Origin: Lawsonella clevelandensis
Lineage (GTDB): Bacteria; Actinomycetota; Actinomycetes; Mycobacteriales; Mycobacteriaceae
DNA: 64,000 nt
NCBI RefSeq assembly: GCF_001293125.1
Contig: NZ_CP009312.1
Location: forward strand, 434,001-498,000
Direction of reading: 5' to 3'
Under the pieces are notes generated by a model. It did not search any database, had not been told where the DNA came from, and saw only the letters and a program-made list of their open reading frames with translations. A program made the position numbers and the translations under genes. Of the stretch, positions 9,188 to 18,791 are shown one piece after another. Numbering within the stretch: position 1 is the stretch's first letter; each line of letters starts with the position of its first letter.

Positions 9188-10003
9188 TTATTTGCCGTAG
9201 CGGCGGTGACGGGACGCGAAGTCTCGCAATGCACGCAAAAAGTCGACGCGTCGAAACTCCGGCCAATAGGCATCGGTGAACCAGATTTCCGAGTAGGCCG
9301 TCTGCCAGAGCAGAAAGCCCGAGAGTCGCTGCTCCCCCGAGGTACGGATAACAAGATCGGGATCCGGTTGGCCCGAAGTGTAGAGGTGCTGACCGATAGC
9401 GTCCACCGTCACCGATTCGACCAACTCGCCGGCCGGTACACCGCGGGCGATCTCATCGGTAAGGAGCTCCTGCACCGCATCACAAATTTCTTGCCGTCCG
9501 CCATAGCCGACTGCCACGTTGACGGTGATACCTGTGCGGTGTGCGGTATTCGCCTCAGCTCCGCACAGCGCCGCCGCGATGGAGTCGGGGAGTAGGTCGA
9601 TATGGCCCATCAGGTGGATGCGCCAGTCGTGGCCCGGTGCAGCAATCTCCTCGACAACATCGCGAATAATAGCGAGGAGCTCGTTGAGTTCGTCAGCGGC
9701 TCTCCCCAGATTCTCTGCAGAGAGCAGGTAGAGGGTGACGCAGTAGATACCATCAATCTCGCTGCACCATTCCAGCATCTCCACGATTTTGAGAGCACCC
9801 GCTCGGTGCCCGCTGGCCACATCGGTAAATCCAGCTTCCCGTGCCCAGCGGCGATTGCCGTCACACATCACCGCGATGTGGGCGGGTTTCGGCAAAGGCG
9901 CGATCGTGCAGAGCAAACGCTGCTCGTACAGGGGGTACAACACCGCCCGTGCCGTGTTGGCAAGAGGGTGCCGTAACCAACGCCGAAAGGCTTTGGTTCT
10001 CAC
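9188..10003 (-). CDS. uppS: Isoprenyl (cis-prenyl) diphosphate synthase, UppS family
   Basis: Z-prenyltransferase that elongates allylic diphosphates with isopentenyl diphosphate, supplying polyprenyl carriers for cell-wall and glycolipid synthesis. The catalytic Asp48 is in VMCDGNRRWAR, followed by the conserved SAENLGR, the GYGGRQEI motif and, at the end, RTSGEQRLSGFLLWQTAYSEI with the IPP-binding Glu and Arg residues. Its place beside mca and coaA matches Rv1086 of M. tuberculosis, a short-chain Z-farnesyl diphosphate synthase, so the product may be a short chain instead of the C50 carrier; the sequence alone does not decide. Start is a GTG right after a GGAGAG, so a slightly later start is possible. 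Confidence 0.9.
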   Translation of the reverse strand: MRTKAFRRWLRHPLANTARAVLYPLYEQRLLCTIAPLPKPAHIAVMCDGNRRWAREAGFTDVASGHRAGALKIVEMLEWCSEIDGIYCVTLYLLSAENLGRAADELNELLAIIRDVVEEIAAPGHDWRIHLMGHIDLLPDSIAAALCGAEANTAHRTGITVNVAVGYGGRQEICDAVQELLTDEIARGVPAGELVESVTVDAIGQHLYTSGQPDPDLVIRTSGEQRLSGFLLWQTAYSEIWFTDAYWPEFRRVDFLRALRDFASRHRRYGK

Positions 10004-10091
10004 CTCTCCAGGTTAACCAACTTCCGGCCTGCCGTCCCCCTCTGCGGAGCGGAAACTCTGAGTTCGGTTAGTGAGAAAGAGCACCCGCTTC

Positions 10092-10994
10092 TCATGGTTC
10101 TGCCACGACACTCGCGTCGACGTCGGGGTTGTCGGGGAGTTGGCCAAAAAGGCCTTCTTCTGGGAGGGTGACGGAGACACGAGTACCTGCCAATTCAAAA
10201 TGCTCCCACGGCCAGGCTGCCCGTTGAATATCGAGCGGAGCAAAGAAAAACACGCTGGCGGGATCAATCTGGGTGGCGTGCGCTTGGAGAGCTTTTTCGC
10301 GGTGCCCAAAATAGTGTCCGCACGCCACTCGAGTGGTCACCCGGTCGAACCCTTTACCCTTATCCTTGCCCCAGCCTTCGAGCAATGCTGCGTACGGGCT
10401 GGGGAGGCCACGGCGTTCATATTCATCATTGATGGCGATGAAGCGTTCTCTCGTGAGGTTGCGATCGTAGTAGATCTTAAAGGGGGCCCAGGCCGTCCCG
10501 GATTGGGGAAATGCCGCTGGGTTTGCCGCCTCCCGCCAGGCAATCATGGACACCAGGTGAGTCTGGATGTGATCGGGATGCGGGTATCCGCCGTTTTCGT
10601 CATAGGTAATGATGACGTGGGGCCGGAATTCGCGAATGAGTCGCACCAGCGGTTCAGCTGCCTTGTAGGGGTCAAGAGTCGCGAAGGAGCCTTCGGGGAG
10701 CTCGGGCAGGGGATCTCCCTGAGGGAGACCCGAGTCCACAAATCCCATCCAGCGGTGCTGGACACCTAGTACGGCGGCGGAGGTCGCCATCTCTGCGATA
10801 CGCACTTCGTGAAGATTCTCGAAAATTGCAGGATCTTTAATGGTCGGATTGAGCACGTCTCCTCGTTCGCCACCGGTGAGGGTAGCGACCATCACGTCAT
10901 GTCCTTCATCGGCATAACGAGCGAGGGTAGCTGCCCCTTTAGACGCTTCATCGTCAGGGTGTGCATGTACGGCGAGAAGCCGATACTTTGCCAT
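10092..10994 (-). CDS. mca: Mycothiol S-conjugate amidase
   Basis: Zinc amidase that cleaves mycothiol S-conjugates, releasing a mercapturic acid for export; a detoxification enzyme limited to mycothiol-producing actinobacteria. The first zinc ligands are in AVHAHPDDE (His12, Asp15) and the third in NGGYPHPDH. The long match through ATLARYADEGHDVMV, LTGGERG and GFVDSGLPQGD favours Mca over its paralogue MshB. The start ATG at 10994 follows AAGGAGG with a five-base spacer; an upstream in-frame ATG adds 22 unlikely residues. Product about 300 residues. Divergent from greA, as in mycobacteria. Confidence 0.93.
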   Translation of the reverse strand: MAKYRLLAVHAHPDDEASKGAATLARYADEGHDVMVATLTGGERGDVLNPTIKDPAIFENLHEVRIAEMATSAAVLGVQHRWMGFVDSGLPQGDPLPELPEGSFATLDPYKAAEPLVRLIREFRPHVIITYDENGGYPHPDHIQTHLVSMIAWREAANPAAFPQSGTAWAPFKIYYDRNLTRERFIAINDEYERRGLPSPYAALLEGWGKDKGKGFDRVTTRVACGHYFGHREKALQAHATQIDPASVFFFAPLDIQRAAWPWEHFELAGTRVSVTLPEEGLFGQLPDNPDVDASVVAEP

Positions 10995-11159
10995 TGAGTC
11001 CTCCTTCACTGTTAATAAGTCCACACTAAATCGTAAGCGGAAGAATTGCCTATTTTGCATCTACCAGAGAAAAACTGCTGCTTGCGTGGTAGACTCAGAC
11101 CGATGCGCGGCCTCTGTTAGGGCCGTGCTTGCGTATTTTTTGGAGATGGAGGACCGATT

Positions 11160-11657
11160 ATGACGGAACCCCAAGAAACCTGGCTGACGCAGAAGGCCTA
11201 CGACCGCCTGAAGAGTGAGCTCGATAGTTTGATTGAGAATCGCCCCGTTCTTGCTACCGAGATCAATGAACGGCGCGAAGAAGGCGACCTGAAGGAAAAC
11301 GGGGGCTACCATGCTGCTCGCGAACAACAGGGCCAAGAAGAGGCGCGTATTCGTCAGCTCCAAGAACTCCTCGCTAATGTCACCATTGGCGAAGCCCCGG
11401 CCGAATCAGGCGTAGCTAGCCTCGGCTCCGTCGTCAAGGTGTACTACGACGGGGATGAGGACGACGATGAGACCTTCCTGATCGCTACCCGCGAAGAAGG
11501 CGGTCGAGATCCCAACCTGGAGACCTACTCCCCCGAGTCTCCCCTCGGCAAAGCACTGCTGGGCGCCAAAGTTGGCGAGACTCGCAGCTACGACCTGCCC
11601 AATGGGAAGACTGCAGAGGTCACTCTGGTCTCTGCCGAGCCCTACCACGAGGACTAG
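11160..11657 (+). CDS. greA: Transcription elongation factor GreA
   Basis: Stimulates transcript cleavage by backtracked RNA polymerase. The 165-residue protein has the N-terminal coiled coil ([15 protein letters not shown]) with the acidic tip motif [18 protein letters not shown], and a C-terminal FKBP-like domain with [13 protein letters not shown] near the end. The ATG is preceded by GGAGATGGAGG. A strong hairpin follows the stop. Synteny with Rv1080c supports the call. Confidence 0.96.
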   Translation: MTEPQETWLTQKAYDRLKSELDSLIENRPVLATEINERREEGDLKENGGYHAAREQQGQEEARIRQLQELLANVTIGEAPAESGVASLGSVVKVYYDGDEDDDETFLIATREEGGRDPNLETYSPESPLGKALLGAKVGETRSYDLPNGKTAEVTLVSAEPYHED

Positions 11658-11716
11658 TTCGAGCTTTCTACACCACAGAAGAGTCTCGTAATGAGACTGA
11701 AGAATACTCAATAATC

Positions 11717-11761
11717 CGCGATAGCGGGGAAGGCCATATGACGGCTTTCCCCGCTATCGCG
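11717..11761 (+). terminator. Strong hairpin after greA
   Basis: An inverted repeat of about 18 bp per arm, CGCGATAGCGGGGA with its complement, one or two mismatches near the loop and an ATATGA-type loop. It lies between the greA stop and the next gene. There is no T run after it, so it is a hairpin-type (not canonical intrinsic) terminator. Its right arm ends only 15 bp before the next start codon. Confidence 0.6.
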
Positions 11762-11775
11762 TTACTATTGACCTC

Positions 11776-13635
11776 ATGGCAAACCGACCACAGTCAGCGC
11801 GACTGCGCCGCGTACCCGGTATCGACGGGCTGCGTGGTCTTGCTGTGATAGCTGTGGTCCTCTACCACTTCTTTAAACCCGCTTTTCACGGCGGTTTTCT
11901 GGGCGTGGATGTATTCTTCGTCCTGTCTGGTTTCCTCATTACGTCGCTGCTTATTCGTGAACGCGCCAGCACGGGACGCATCTCCCTGAAGTACTTCTGG
12001 ACGCGACGAATCCGCCGTATTTTGCCGGCTGCCTTCACCGTCATGGCGACAGTAGCCGCTATCACCCTAGTCATTGCTGGAGACTCCCAGGTGGGTATGG
12101 GCTGGCAGATGCTGAGCATCCTCACCTTCTCCAATAACTGGGTGCAGATCGCGCAATCGCACAGCTATTTCGCGGACACCGTTCCGCAGGTGTTTTCTCA
12201 CTATTGGTCGCTGTCCGTAGAAGAGCAGTTCTATGTCATTTGGCCGCTACTGTTTGTGGTGCTGTGTGCCTTGGGCTTGCGTCGGAAGCATTGGTTGGTG
12301 GTGACGAGTTTCCTCGGTATCACCTCAGCTGTGCTCATGGGTGTGCTCTACCAGCCTGGGGTCGACCCCACCCGGGTGTATTACGGTACGGATACGCATG
12401 CCTTTGGGCTTCTTGTGGGCGCATTCATGGCCTTCTGGATGTCGTCACGGAATGCCTCACTGTTGGCAGATTCTTGGCCGAAGTATCAGACCTTTGCGCG
12501 TTTCCCCAAAGTGGTGGGCTTTAACTCGGTCGTAGCGCTCATCGGGCTCTGTGCTCTCTTTGTTGTGCTCCCCGATACTGGTACCTGGACCTACCGCGGA
12601 GGTATCGCGCTGGCCTCTGTGCTTAGTGGCATTGTCCTGTATGTCATTGTCCAGGAGATCGGTCCGGTCAGTTGGCTCTTCAACAGTCGCATCCTGCGAT
12701 GGCTGGGAGAGCGGTCGTTCAGTCTGTACCTCTGGCATTGGCCGCTGATCGTCATTATTTCGGAGCCCTTCCGGGCACACGGGCAAAAGCATTCCCTAAT
12801 CGCCGGGTTCATCGCACTCGCAATCACTGTGCCTCTTTCGGCCTTCTGGTACCGCTACATCGAAACCCCGTTCCGTCGCCACGGGGTGGGCGCTACCTTC
12901 CGCACGTTCTTCTACCCCATGCGCCACCCTCGCAAGGCTAGCCGAAAGATTCCCCAGCATCTCACTGCCTTTCTAACCATTGTGGGCATTGCGGCGATGG
13001 CTGTGGTGTCCGGGATAACGGCACCGAAAGAGTCGGAGATTCAACGAGATCTGGAGGCTATGCGTGCTGCGGGTACTGAATTGCGACCGGGCCTGGCTCG
13101 ACTGTGGGAGCCGCAGTTAGAGAAAGAGAAGCGCACAACGCCCACCGGTGATGACATTACTGCGCTGGGCGACTCGGTCATGCTGGCAAGTCTGCCGGGC
13201 CTGCAACAGGCCTTCCCGGGGATCTACGTGAATGCTGATGTGTCCCGCGCCTGGGCCTGGGCTCCTGACCATATTGCACAAATGAAACGCGATGGCACAC
13301 TCGACCACTTTGTCGTGCTGGGGTTGGGAACCAACGGTAACGCGGCTCCTGGTGAAATCGACGATGTTATTCAGGAAATTGGCCCGAACCACGTCATCAT
13401 TCTCGTCAGTCCCTATGGGGATCGACCGTGGATGGAAAAATCTCGCGAGCAGATCTATGCTGCGGTGAAAAAGTACGACAATATTTATCTGGCACGCTGG
13501 TTCCAGGCTGTCACAAAGAACCCAACTGTGGTGCGGGCAGACGGTATTCACCCCGGTCAAGAAGGTGGCCGCCTCTATGCACAGGCCATCCAGGACGCAC
13601 TGCAGCGCTGGGTTGAGCACGGCTCACGGATGTAA
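11776..13635 (+). CDS. Membrane O-acyltransferase with C-terminal SGNH domain (OatA/TmaT-like)
   Basis: Integral membrane acyltransferase of 619 residues. The N-terminal half is an Acyltransferase_3 domain: it begins PGIDGLRGLAVIAVVLYHF, has FLGVDVFFVLSGFLIT and a series of about ten membrane helices to residue 350, then an eleventh helix near residue 410. The C-terminal extracellular part (from about 455) is an SGNH hydrolase-like domain: block I GDSVM with Ser467, and DGIHPG with Asp589 and His592. Proteins of this kind O-acylate cell-wall glycans or glycolipids; in corynebacteria one such protein acetylates trehalose corynomycolate. The acceptor here is unknown. The ATG has no ribosome site but a TACTAT seven bases upstream, so it may be leaderless. 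Confidence 0.88.
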   Translation: MANRPQSARLRRVPGIDGLRGLAVIAVVLYHFFKPAFHGGFLGVDVFFVLSGFLITSLLIRERASTGRISLKYFWTRRIRRILPAAFTVMATVAAITLVIAGDSQVGMGWQMLSILTFSNNWVQIAQSHSYFADTVPQVFSHYWSLSVEEQFYVIWPLLFVVLCALGLRRKHWLVVTSFLGITSAVLMGVLYQPGVDPTRVYYGTDTHAFGLLVGAFMAFWMSSRNASLLADSWPKYQTFARFPKVVGFNSVVALIGLCALFVVLPDTGTWTYRGGIALASVLSGIVLYVIVQEIGPVSWLFNSRILRWLGERSFSLYLWHWPLIVIISEPFRAHGQKHSLIAGFIALAITVPLSAFWYRYIETPFRRHGVGATFRTFFYPMRHPRKASRKIPQHLTAFLTIVGIAAMAVVSGITAPKESEIQRDLEAMRAAGTELRPGLARLWEPQLEKEKRTTPTGDDITALGDSVMLASLPGLQQAFPGIYVNADVSRAWAWAPDHIAQMKRDGTLDHFVVLGLGTNGNAAPGEIDDVIQEIGPNHVIILVSPYGDRPWMEKSREQIYAAVKKYDNIYLARWFQAVTKNPTVVRADGIHPGQEGGRLYAQAIQDALQRWVEHGSRM

Positions 13636-13711
13636 CGAAGACACAGGACCGTAGGATGTGCGCAAGGACAGGTGCGCAGCACAACGAATCTCACACACTA
13701 ACAGGCATGTG

Positions 13712-13755
13712 ACACAACGCTGCACAATGCCGGCTGCACCACACAACGCTGCACA
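13712..13755. repeat. CA-rich direct repeats between convergent genes
   Basis: A 15-base unit ACACAACGCTGCACA occurs at 13712-13726 and again, identical, at 13741-13755, a period of 29 bp. Shorter copies of ACAACG occur at about 13681 and 13798. The stretch 13670-13800 is strongly skewed to A and C on this strand. It is the 304-bp gap between the acyltransferase and the BI-1 gene and holds no credible coding region. Confidence 0.6.
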
Positions 13756-13805
13756 CAGCACTGCACAGTGCCGTAGTCTCCACTACTCTCACAGCACACA
13801 ACGAT

Positions 13806-13835
13806 GGGGGCGGCACTCGGGTGAGTGCCGCCCCC
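13806..13835. terminator. Perfect 12-bp hairpin between convergent genes
   Basis: Arms GGGGGCGGCACT and AGTGCCGCCCCC with a six-base loop. It lies between the acyltransferase (plus strand) and the BI-1 protein (minus strand) and could stop transcription from both sides. No T run follows on either strand. Confidence 0.6.
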
Positions 13836-13939
13836 ACGTCTCATAGTATGTGGACGAGTGCCTAAACAGTGCTAGAGATAGTCGTGTGGCCGGTTTCTAC
13901 CGTCGGTGTTCCAGCCCCGCAGTGTGCTTCTCCGCAGTT

Positions 13940-14881
13940 CTAATCGCGGAAATAGGACAGAAGGCGCAGAATCTCGGTGTAAAGCCACACCAGCGTCACG
14001 GCCAGGCCAAGTGCCAGACCCCAAGCGTAGCCGGCGGGTACACCGGCACGAACAGCATGATCCACCGAGTCGAAGTCACTCAGGAAGGACAGTGCTGCTA
14101 GCACAATGCAGACGAGGGAGAAGACGATAGCGATCGGGCCACCGCTATAGAGGCCAAAAAAGTCGGGGCGACCTGCAATCAGGCTGGCCAGAAGATTGAC
14201 GACGACCACTGCAAGAATGCCAAAGATGCAGCCAATGAGGATGCGGGTGAATTTGGGAGTTACCCGGATAGCGCCTGTACGGTAGACCACCAACATGCCG
14301 ACGAAGACACCAATGGTACCTGCTAACGCACCGAAGATGATGCCCATAGCGGGTGAACCGGCGACATCAACGCCTGCCACGATCTGGGAAAATGCACCCA
14401 CCCACAGGCCTTCGAAAACGGCATAGGAGATGGTGATCGGGGCCGACTGCATCTTCTTGCCGAAGGTTGCGATGAGCACGATAATGAGGGACGCAATTGC
14501 GCCGACGAGGAGGAGCCCCATTCCAGCGACAGGACTACGCAGGGCCACGATAAAGCTAATAATCGCGGACACAATAATGACACCCAAGGTGATGCCAGTC
14601 TTCGTGACGACATCGTCGATGGTGATGGCACGCACAGTAGTCTGCAATGGCATCTGGCCGGGCGCCTGCGCATACTGCTGGAATTCCTGCTGGACTTGCT
14701 GTTGGCCAAAGTAGCTAGCGCCCTGGGCAAAACCTGCCTGAGCCTGTCCGAATTGTGCGTAGGGATTCTGTCCCTGCTGCTGTTCGTACTGTTGTTGGCC
14801 GTAGTGCTGCTGGTAACCTCCAGCAGTATTACCTTGGCGGTTGAGCGCACCCAGTACTGGATTGCTACTGCGGAAAGCCAT
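13940..14881 (-). CDS. Bax inhibitor-1/YccA family membrane protein with Gln-rich N-terminus
   Basis: The C-terminal 220 residues carry about seven hydrophobic helices in the order of the BI-1/YccA-like family and end with a charged YFRD tail; the FGKKMQSAPITISYAVFEGLWVGAFS stretch is typical of the actinobacterial members. The first 80 residues are unusual: rich in Gln, Tyr, Gly and Ala with QQQ and YGQQQ repeats, probably a disordered cytoplasmic tail. A GAAAGGA precedes the ATG. Function is unknown in bacteria beyond a proposed role in membrane ion or protease homeostasis. Confidence 0.85.
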   Translation of the reverse strand: MAFRSSNPVLGALNRQGNTAGGYQQHYGQQQYEQQQGQNPYAQFGQAQAGFAQGASYFGQQQVQQEFQQYAQAPGQMPLQTTVRAITIDDVVTKTGITLGVIIVSAIISFIVALRSPVAGMGLLLVGAIASLIIVLIATFGKKMQSAPITISYAVFEGLWVGAFSQIVAGVDVAGSPAMGIIFGALAGTIGVFVGMLVVYRTGAIRVTPKFTRILIGCIFGILAVVVVNLLASLIAGRPDFFGLYSGGPIAIVFSLVCIVLAALSFLSDFDSVDHAVRAGVPAGYAWGLALGLAVTLVWLYTEILRLLSYFRD

Positions 14882-15003
14882 CGTCTGGAGTCCTTTCTAG
14901 GCGTCCATGTACTCGTTATTTACTATAACGTGCGAGGCTCTCAAAATAGTTCCCACAAGATTAAAGAAGCAGATCAAACGCGCTTTTTGAGCAGAAAAAT
15001 GAG

Positions 15004-15077
15004 TGCCCCCAGTGGGACTCGAACCCACACTGGGCCGGTTTTAAGCCGGCTGCCTCTGCCTATTGGGCTATGGGGGC
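15004..15077 (-). tRNA. tRNA-Leu (anticodon UAA), short variable loop
   Basis: A 74-base cloverleaf on the minus strand. Acceptor arms GCCCCCA and TGGGGGC pair fully, discriminator is A, and no CCA is encoded. Anticodon stem GCCGG/CCGGC encloses the loop CTTAAAA, giving anticodon TAA. The T arm is GTGGG-TTCGAGT-CCCAC. The variable loop is only five bases (CCAGT read on the RNA strand), whereas leucine tRNAs normally have a long variable arm. It lies 37 bases after the ppx stop on the same strand. Confidence 0.88.
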
Positions 15078-15114
15078 GAGAGGGAGCAACCACTCATGGT
15101 TCACTCCCCCGCAA

Positions 15115-16095
15115 CTAGGCGTTACGGTGCAGCAGATCGTGCACAAGACCGTCCAGGATGTCGTGTTCGCTCACCACAACCTCGGTCACCCCACACTCGT
15201 CGTGTAGGCGTGATGCCAGTTCCTGCACCACAATAGCACCACCACCGATGACATCGGCACGACCAGGGTGCATCGGGCCGAGTTCCATCCTCTGCCCAGG
15301 AGCCATAGCGATGAGGTCATCGGTCACCTGCTGAAGCTGGTCAAGAGAAATACGCGATTGGTGAATCTTCACTGCGTCGTAGTCCTCCAGGCCCAAGGCC
15401 AATGCAGCAATAGTGGTAAAGGTACCGGCAAGGCCCACCCAGGTACGAACCGTGTCAATCGCCAGATTATGGAACGCAATGTCGAGTTGTTCCCGTACAT
15501 AGCTGCGTGCTGCCACGATTTCCTCCGTCGTAGGCGGCTGAGTATGCAGATAGCGTTCGGTAAGGCGCACACATCCAATATTGAGAGAGATGGCACCATT
15601 CACGCGGGATACCGCACCGTCGGCGGCATTCTGCTCGCCGAGAGCAAATTCCGTGGAGCCACCACCGAGATCAATAACAAGGAAGGGAGCATCGGCACCA
15701 AGGAGATCTGCCACCGATCCCCCGAAGGACAGGCGAGCCTCTTCCTGGCCAGTAATAACCTCGGCTTGTGCACCGGGGACAGCACGGCCCAATTCCTGCC
15801 GTGCCATGGCGAAGAAGTCCTCTTGGTTGCCGGCGTCACGAGTTGCTGAAGTGGCGACCATCCGAACACGCTTCACTCCATGCTCAACCATGGTATCGAC
15901 GTACTCGGACAATACGTGCTGTGTCCGCTCGATTGCCGCCGGGGTGAAGTTTCCGGTGTCGTCGACGCCTTCACCCAGTCGTACAATTTCCATCCGCCTG
16001 GTTATTTCATGAATAGTGTTCTCCTCGTCACGCTTCACGATGAGGAGACGAATAGCGTTGGTACCGCAGTCTACAGCAGCTACCACAGACATCAT
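15115..16095 (-). CDS. ppx: Ppx/GppA phosphatase family protein (exopolyphosphatase)
   Basis: Hydrolyses terminal phosphates of inorganic polyphosphate or pppGpp. The 326-residue product is the short Ppx type without the C-terminal HD region. The ASKHA phosphate-binding motifs are clear: DCGTNAIRLLI at residues 9-19, GEGVDDTG, EVITGQEEARLSF and DLGGGSTEFAL. Start is one of two adjacent ATG codons; the first overlaps the stop of the DUF501 gene (ATGA), and AAAGGAA lies just upstream. It is the last gene of the divIC-DUF501-ppx operon, like Rv1026. Confidence 0.93.
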   Translation of the reverse strand: MMSVVAAVDCGTNAIRLLIVKRDEENTIHEITRRMEIVRLGEGVDDTGNFTPAAIERTQHVLSEYVDTMVEHGVKRVRMVATSATRDAGNQEDFFAMARQELGRAVPGAQAEVITGQEEARLSFGGSVADLLGADAPFLVIDLGGGSTEFALGEQNAADGAVSRVNGAISLNIGCVRLTERYLHTQPPTTEEIVAARSYVREQLDIAFHNLAIDTVRTWVGLAGTFTTIAALALGLEDYDAVKIHQSRISLDQLQQVTDDLIAMAPGQRMELGPMHPGRADVIGGGAIVVQELASRLHDECGVTEVVVSEHDILDGLVHDLLHRNA

Positions 16096-16643
16096 GAGTT
16101 CCTTTCTGCAGGCGCCACACCCAGCTCGGCGAGGGTCGGCCAGGACGCCGGAATGGCTATCCCCCGTAGGCCACCGTCATCCGCGGCACGGGCCACAGCT
16201 TCATCGCCGAGACGCACCACGCCAGGTCCTTCAGAGAGCGCATATGCCATCAATACGTGCAGGCACTTCACTCGGTCTGGCATGCCACCACCGGAAAAAT
16301 CTGTGCCTAGGTCTTCCATGCTATTGCGCTTCTGCAAGTAATGCAGATGCGCTGCCTGATAATTCGCTTGCAATTCTGGGCTAACCTGCAACCGTTCCGT
16401 CATTTCTTTCATGACGTGAGTCGCTTCCATACGCGACGCTTCCGCTACCAGGCGAGGTTCCGTGAGGTAGTAGAGGGTGGGGAATGGAGTCCCGTCGGGC
16501 AGGCGAGGAGCGGTCATCACCACACCCGGTTCTCCGTCCGGGGTGTGATAAGAAATGGCGACGACGCCGCGCGGAGCGCGGCCTAACTGTTCAGCTACGC
16601 GCTGCAGCTCCGCCTCACTCGGCGGTTGGGGAAGGTTCGTCAC
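16092..16643 (-). CDS. DUF501 domain protein
   Basis: Conserved actinobacterial protein of about 183 residues from the GTG at 16643, which follows an AAGG and lies nine bases after the divIC stop. The DUF501 features visible are QLGRAPRGVVAISY, FPTLYYLTEPRLV, LEA-like RMEATHVMKEM, and the C-terminal DRVKCLHVLMAYALSEGPGVVRLGDEA. It always sits between divIC and ppx in this group but its biochemical role is unknown. Its stop overlaps the ppx start. A longer frame to 16700 would overlap divIC and is less likely. Confidence 0.88.
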   Translation of the reverse strand: MTNLPQPPSEAELQRVAEQLGRAPRGVVAISYHTPDGEPGVVMTAPRLPDGTPFPTLYYLTEPRLVAEASRMEATHVMKEMTERLQVSPELQANYQAAHLHYLQKRNSMEDLGTDFSGGGMPDRVKCLHVLMAYALSEGPGVVRLGDEAVARAADDGGLRGIAIPASWPTLAELGVAPAERNS

Positions 16644-16651
16644 GGTCTGCC

Positions 16652-17161
16652 TTACTGTGTGGTCTTTTGGTTGGGGTCGGGGACGGATATGCTGCGCCAC
16701 AGGTCACGGTACCAAGGTCCACCACCGTTGAGGCTGAGACTCGGCACATTGTCGACGTGTTGTTGGACATTGTCATCCTGCTTTTTACCCGGCAGAATGA
16801 CTCGGAAGCCGGTTTCTCCACGGGGAATAAGGAGAAGCCGTTGACGCGCTTGCTCCTCAATCATTTTTGGATCGTTTTGTACCGCAAGCTGTTCTTCTTT
16901 GCGTTTGATCTCTTTGACGAGCTGCGCGTTCTCCGCTTGTAGCGCCTCTTTTTCCGTGCGTTGTTGGTAGTAGGTGCGCAACGGTGTCGCCAGGGAAATC
17001 GCTAGCACGATCGCCACAACGATGACGACGATGCTGCGTGCTGGGTTCAGACGAGAATTGCGCCATTTCTGAAGATAGGCATCGTACCGGGCATTGCTGC
17101 CGGTCACTGGGCGGGGACGGCGAGAGCCACCAGTGGGGCTGGTATGGGATTCACGCACCAC
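16652..17161 (-). CDS. Septum formation initiator, DivIC/FtsB family
   Basis: Bitopic division protein of 169 residues. A basic cytoplasmic N-terminus of about 40 residues is followed by one transmembrane helix (about 43-62) and an extracytoplasmic coiled coil (YYQQRTEKEALQAENAQLVKEIKRKEEQLA, about 65-98), then the conserved DPKMIEEQARQRLLLIPRGETGFRVI. FtsB/DivIC proteins work with FtsL and FtsQ in the divisome. Two adjacent GTG codons can serve as start after an AAGGGAGGA. The tail after residue 130 is probably disordered. Confidence 0.9.
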   Translation of the reverse strand: MVRESHTSPTGGSRRPRPVTGSNARYDAYLQKWRNSRLNPARSIVVIVVAIVLAISLATPLRTYYQQRTEKEALQAENAQLVKEIKRKEEQLAVQNDPKMIEEQARQRLLLIPRGETGFRVILPGKKQDDNVQQHVDNVPSLSLNGGGPWYRDLWRSISVPDPNQKTTQ

Positions 17162-17197
17162 GGGTCCTCCCTTCGGTTGAGCGTCTCCCTATATAGT

Positions 17198-17233
17198 ACG
17201 CGGGCATCACCTACGCTTAGGTGATGCCCGCGT
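17198..17233. terminator. Perfect 16-bp hairpin between eno and divIC
   Basis: Arms ACGCGGGCATCACCTA and TAGGTGATGCCCGCGT with a four-base loop. It lies downstream of the enolase stop and upstream of the divIC start, both on the minus strand, so it probably ends the enolase transcript. No T run follows on the minus strand. Confidence 0.65.
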
Positions 17234-17292
17234 CTCTTGTCTTGTCTTCCGCGCTTCGCTAGCTCCTTGCGAAGCGTATCACTACCGGGAGA

Positions 17293-18684
<1,392 letters not shown>

Positions 18685-18791
18685 CTACCCGGAAAATGAA
18701 TGATGAGGGAAAACCTGCCCCTTGTGTAATCTATATCACTCTATGTTTGGGCTGCTGCCGCACCTACGTCAGCACCGACACGCCCCCACAG

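Noticed and set aside
13670-13805. CRISPR-like look of the CA-rich repeats
   Set aside because: Only two full copies, 15-base units 29 bp apart, no unique spacers of constant length and no cas genes.
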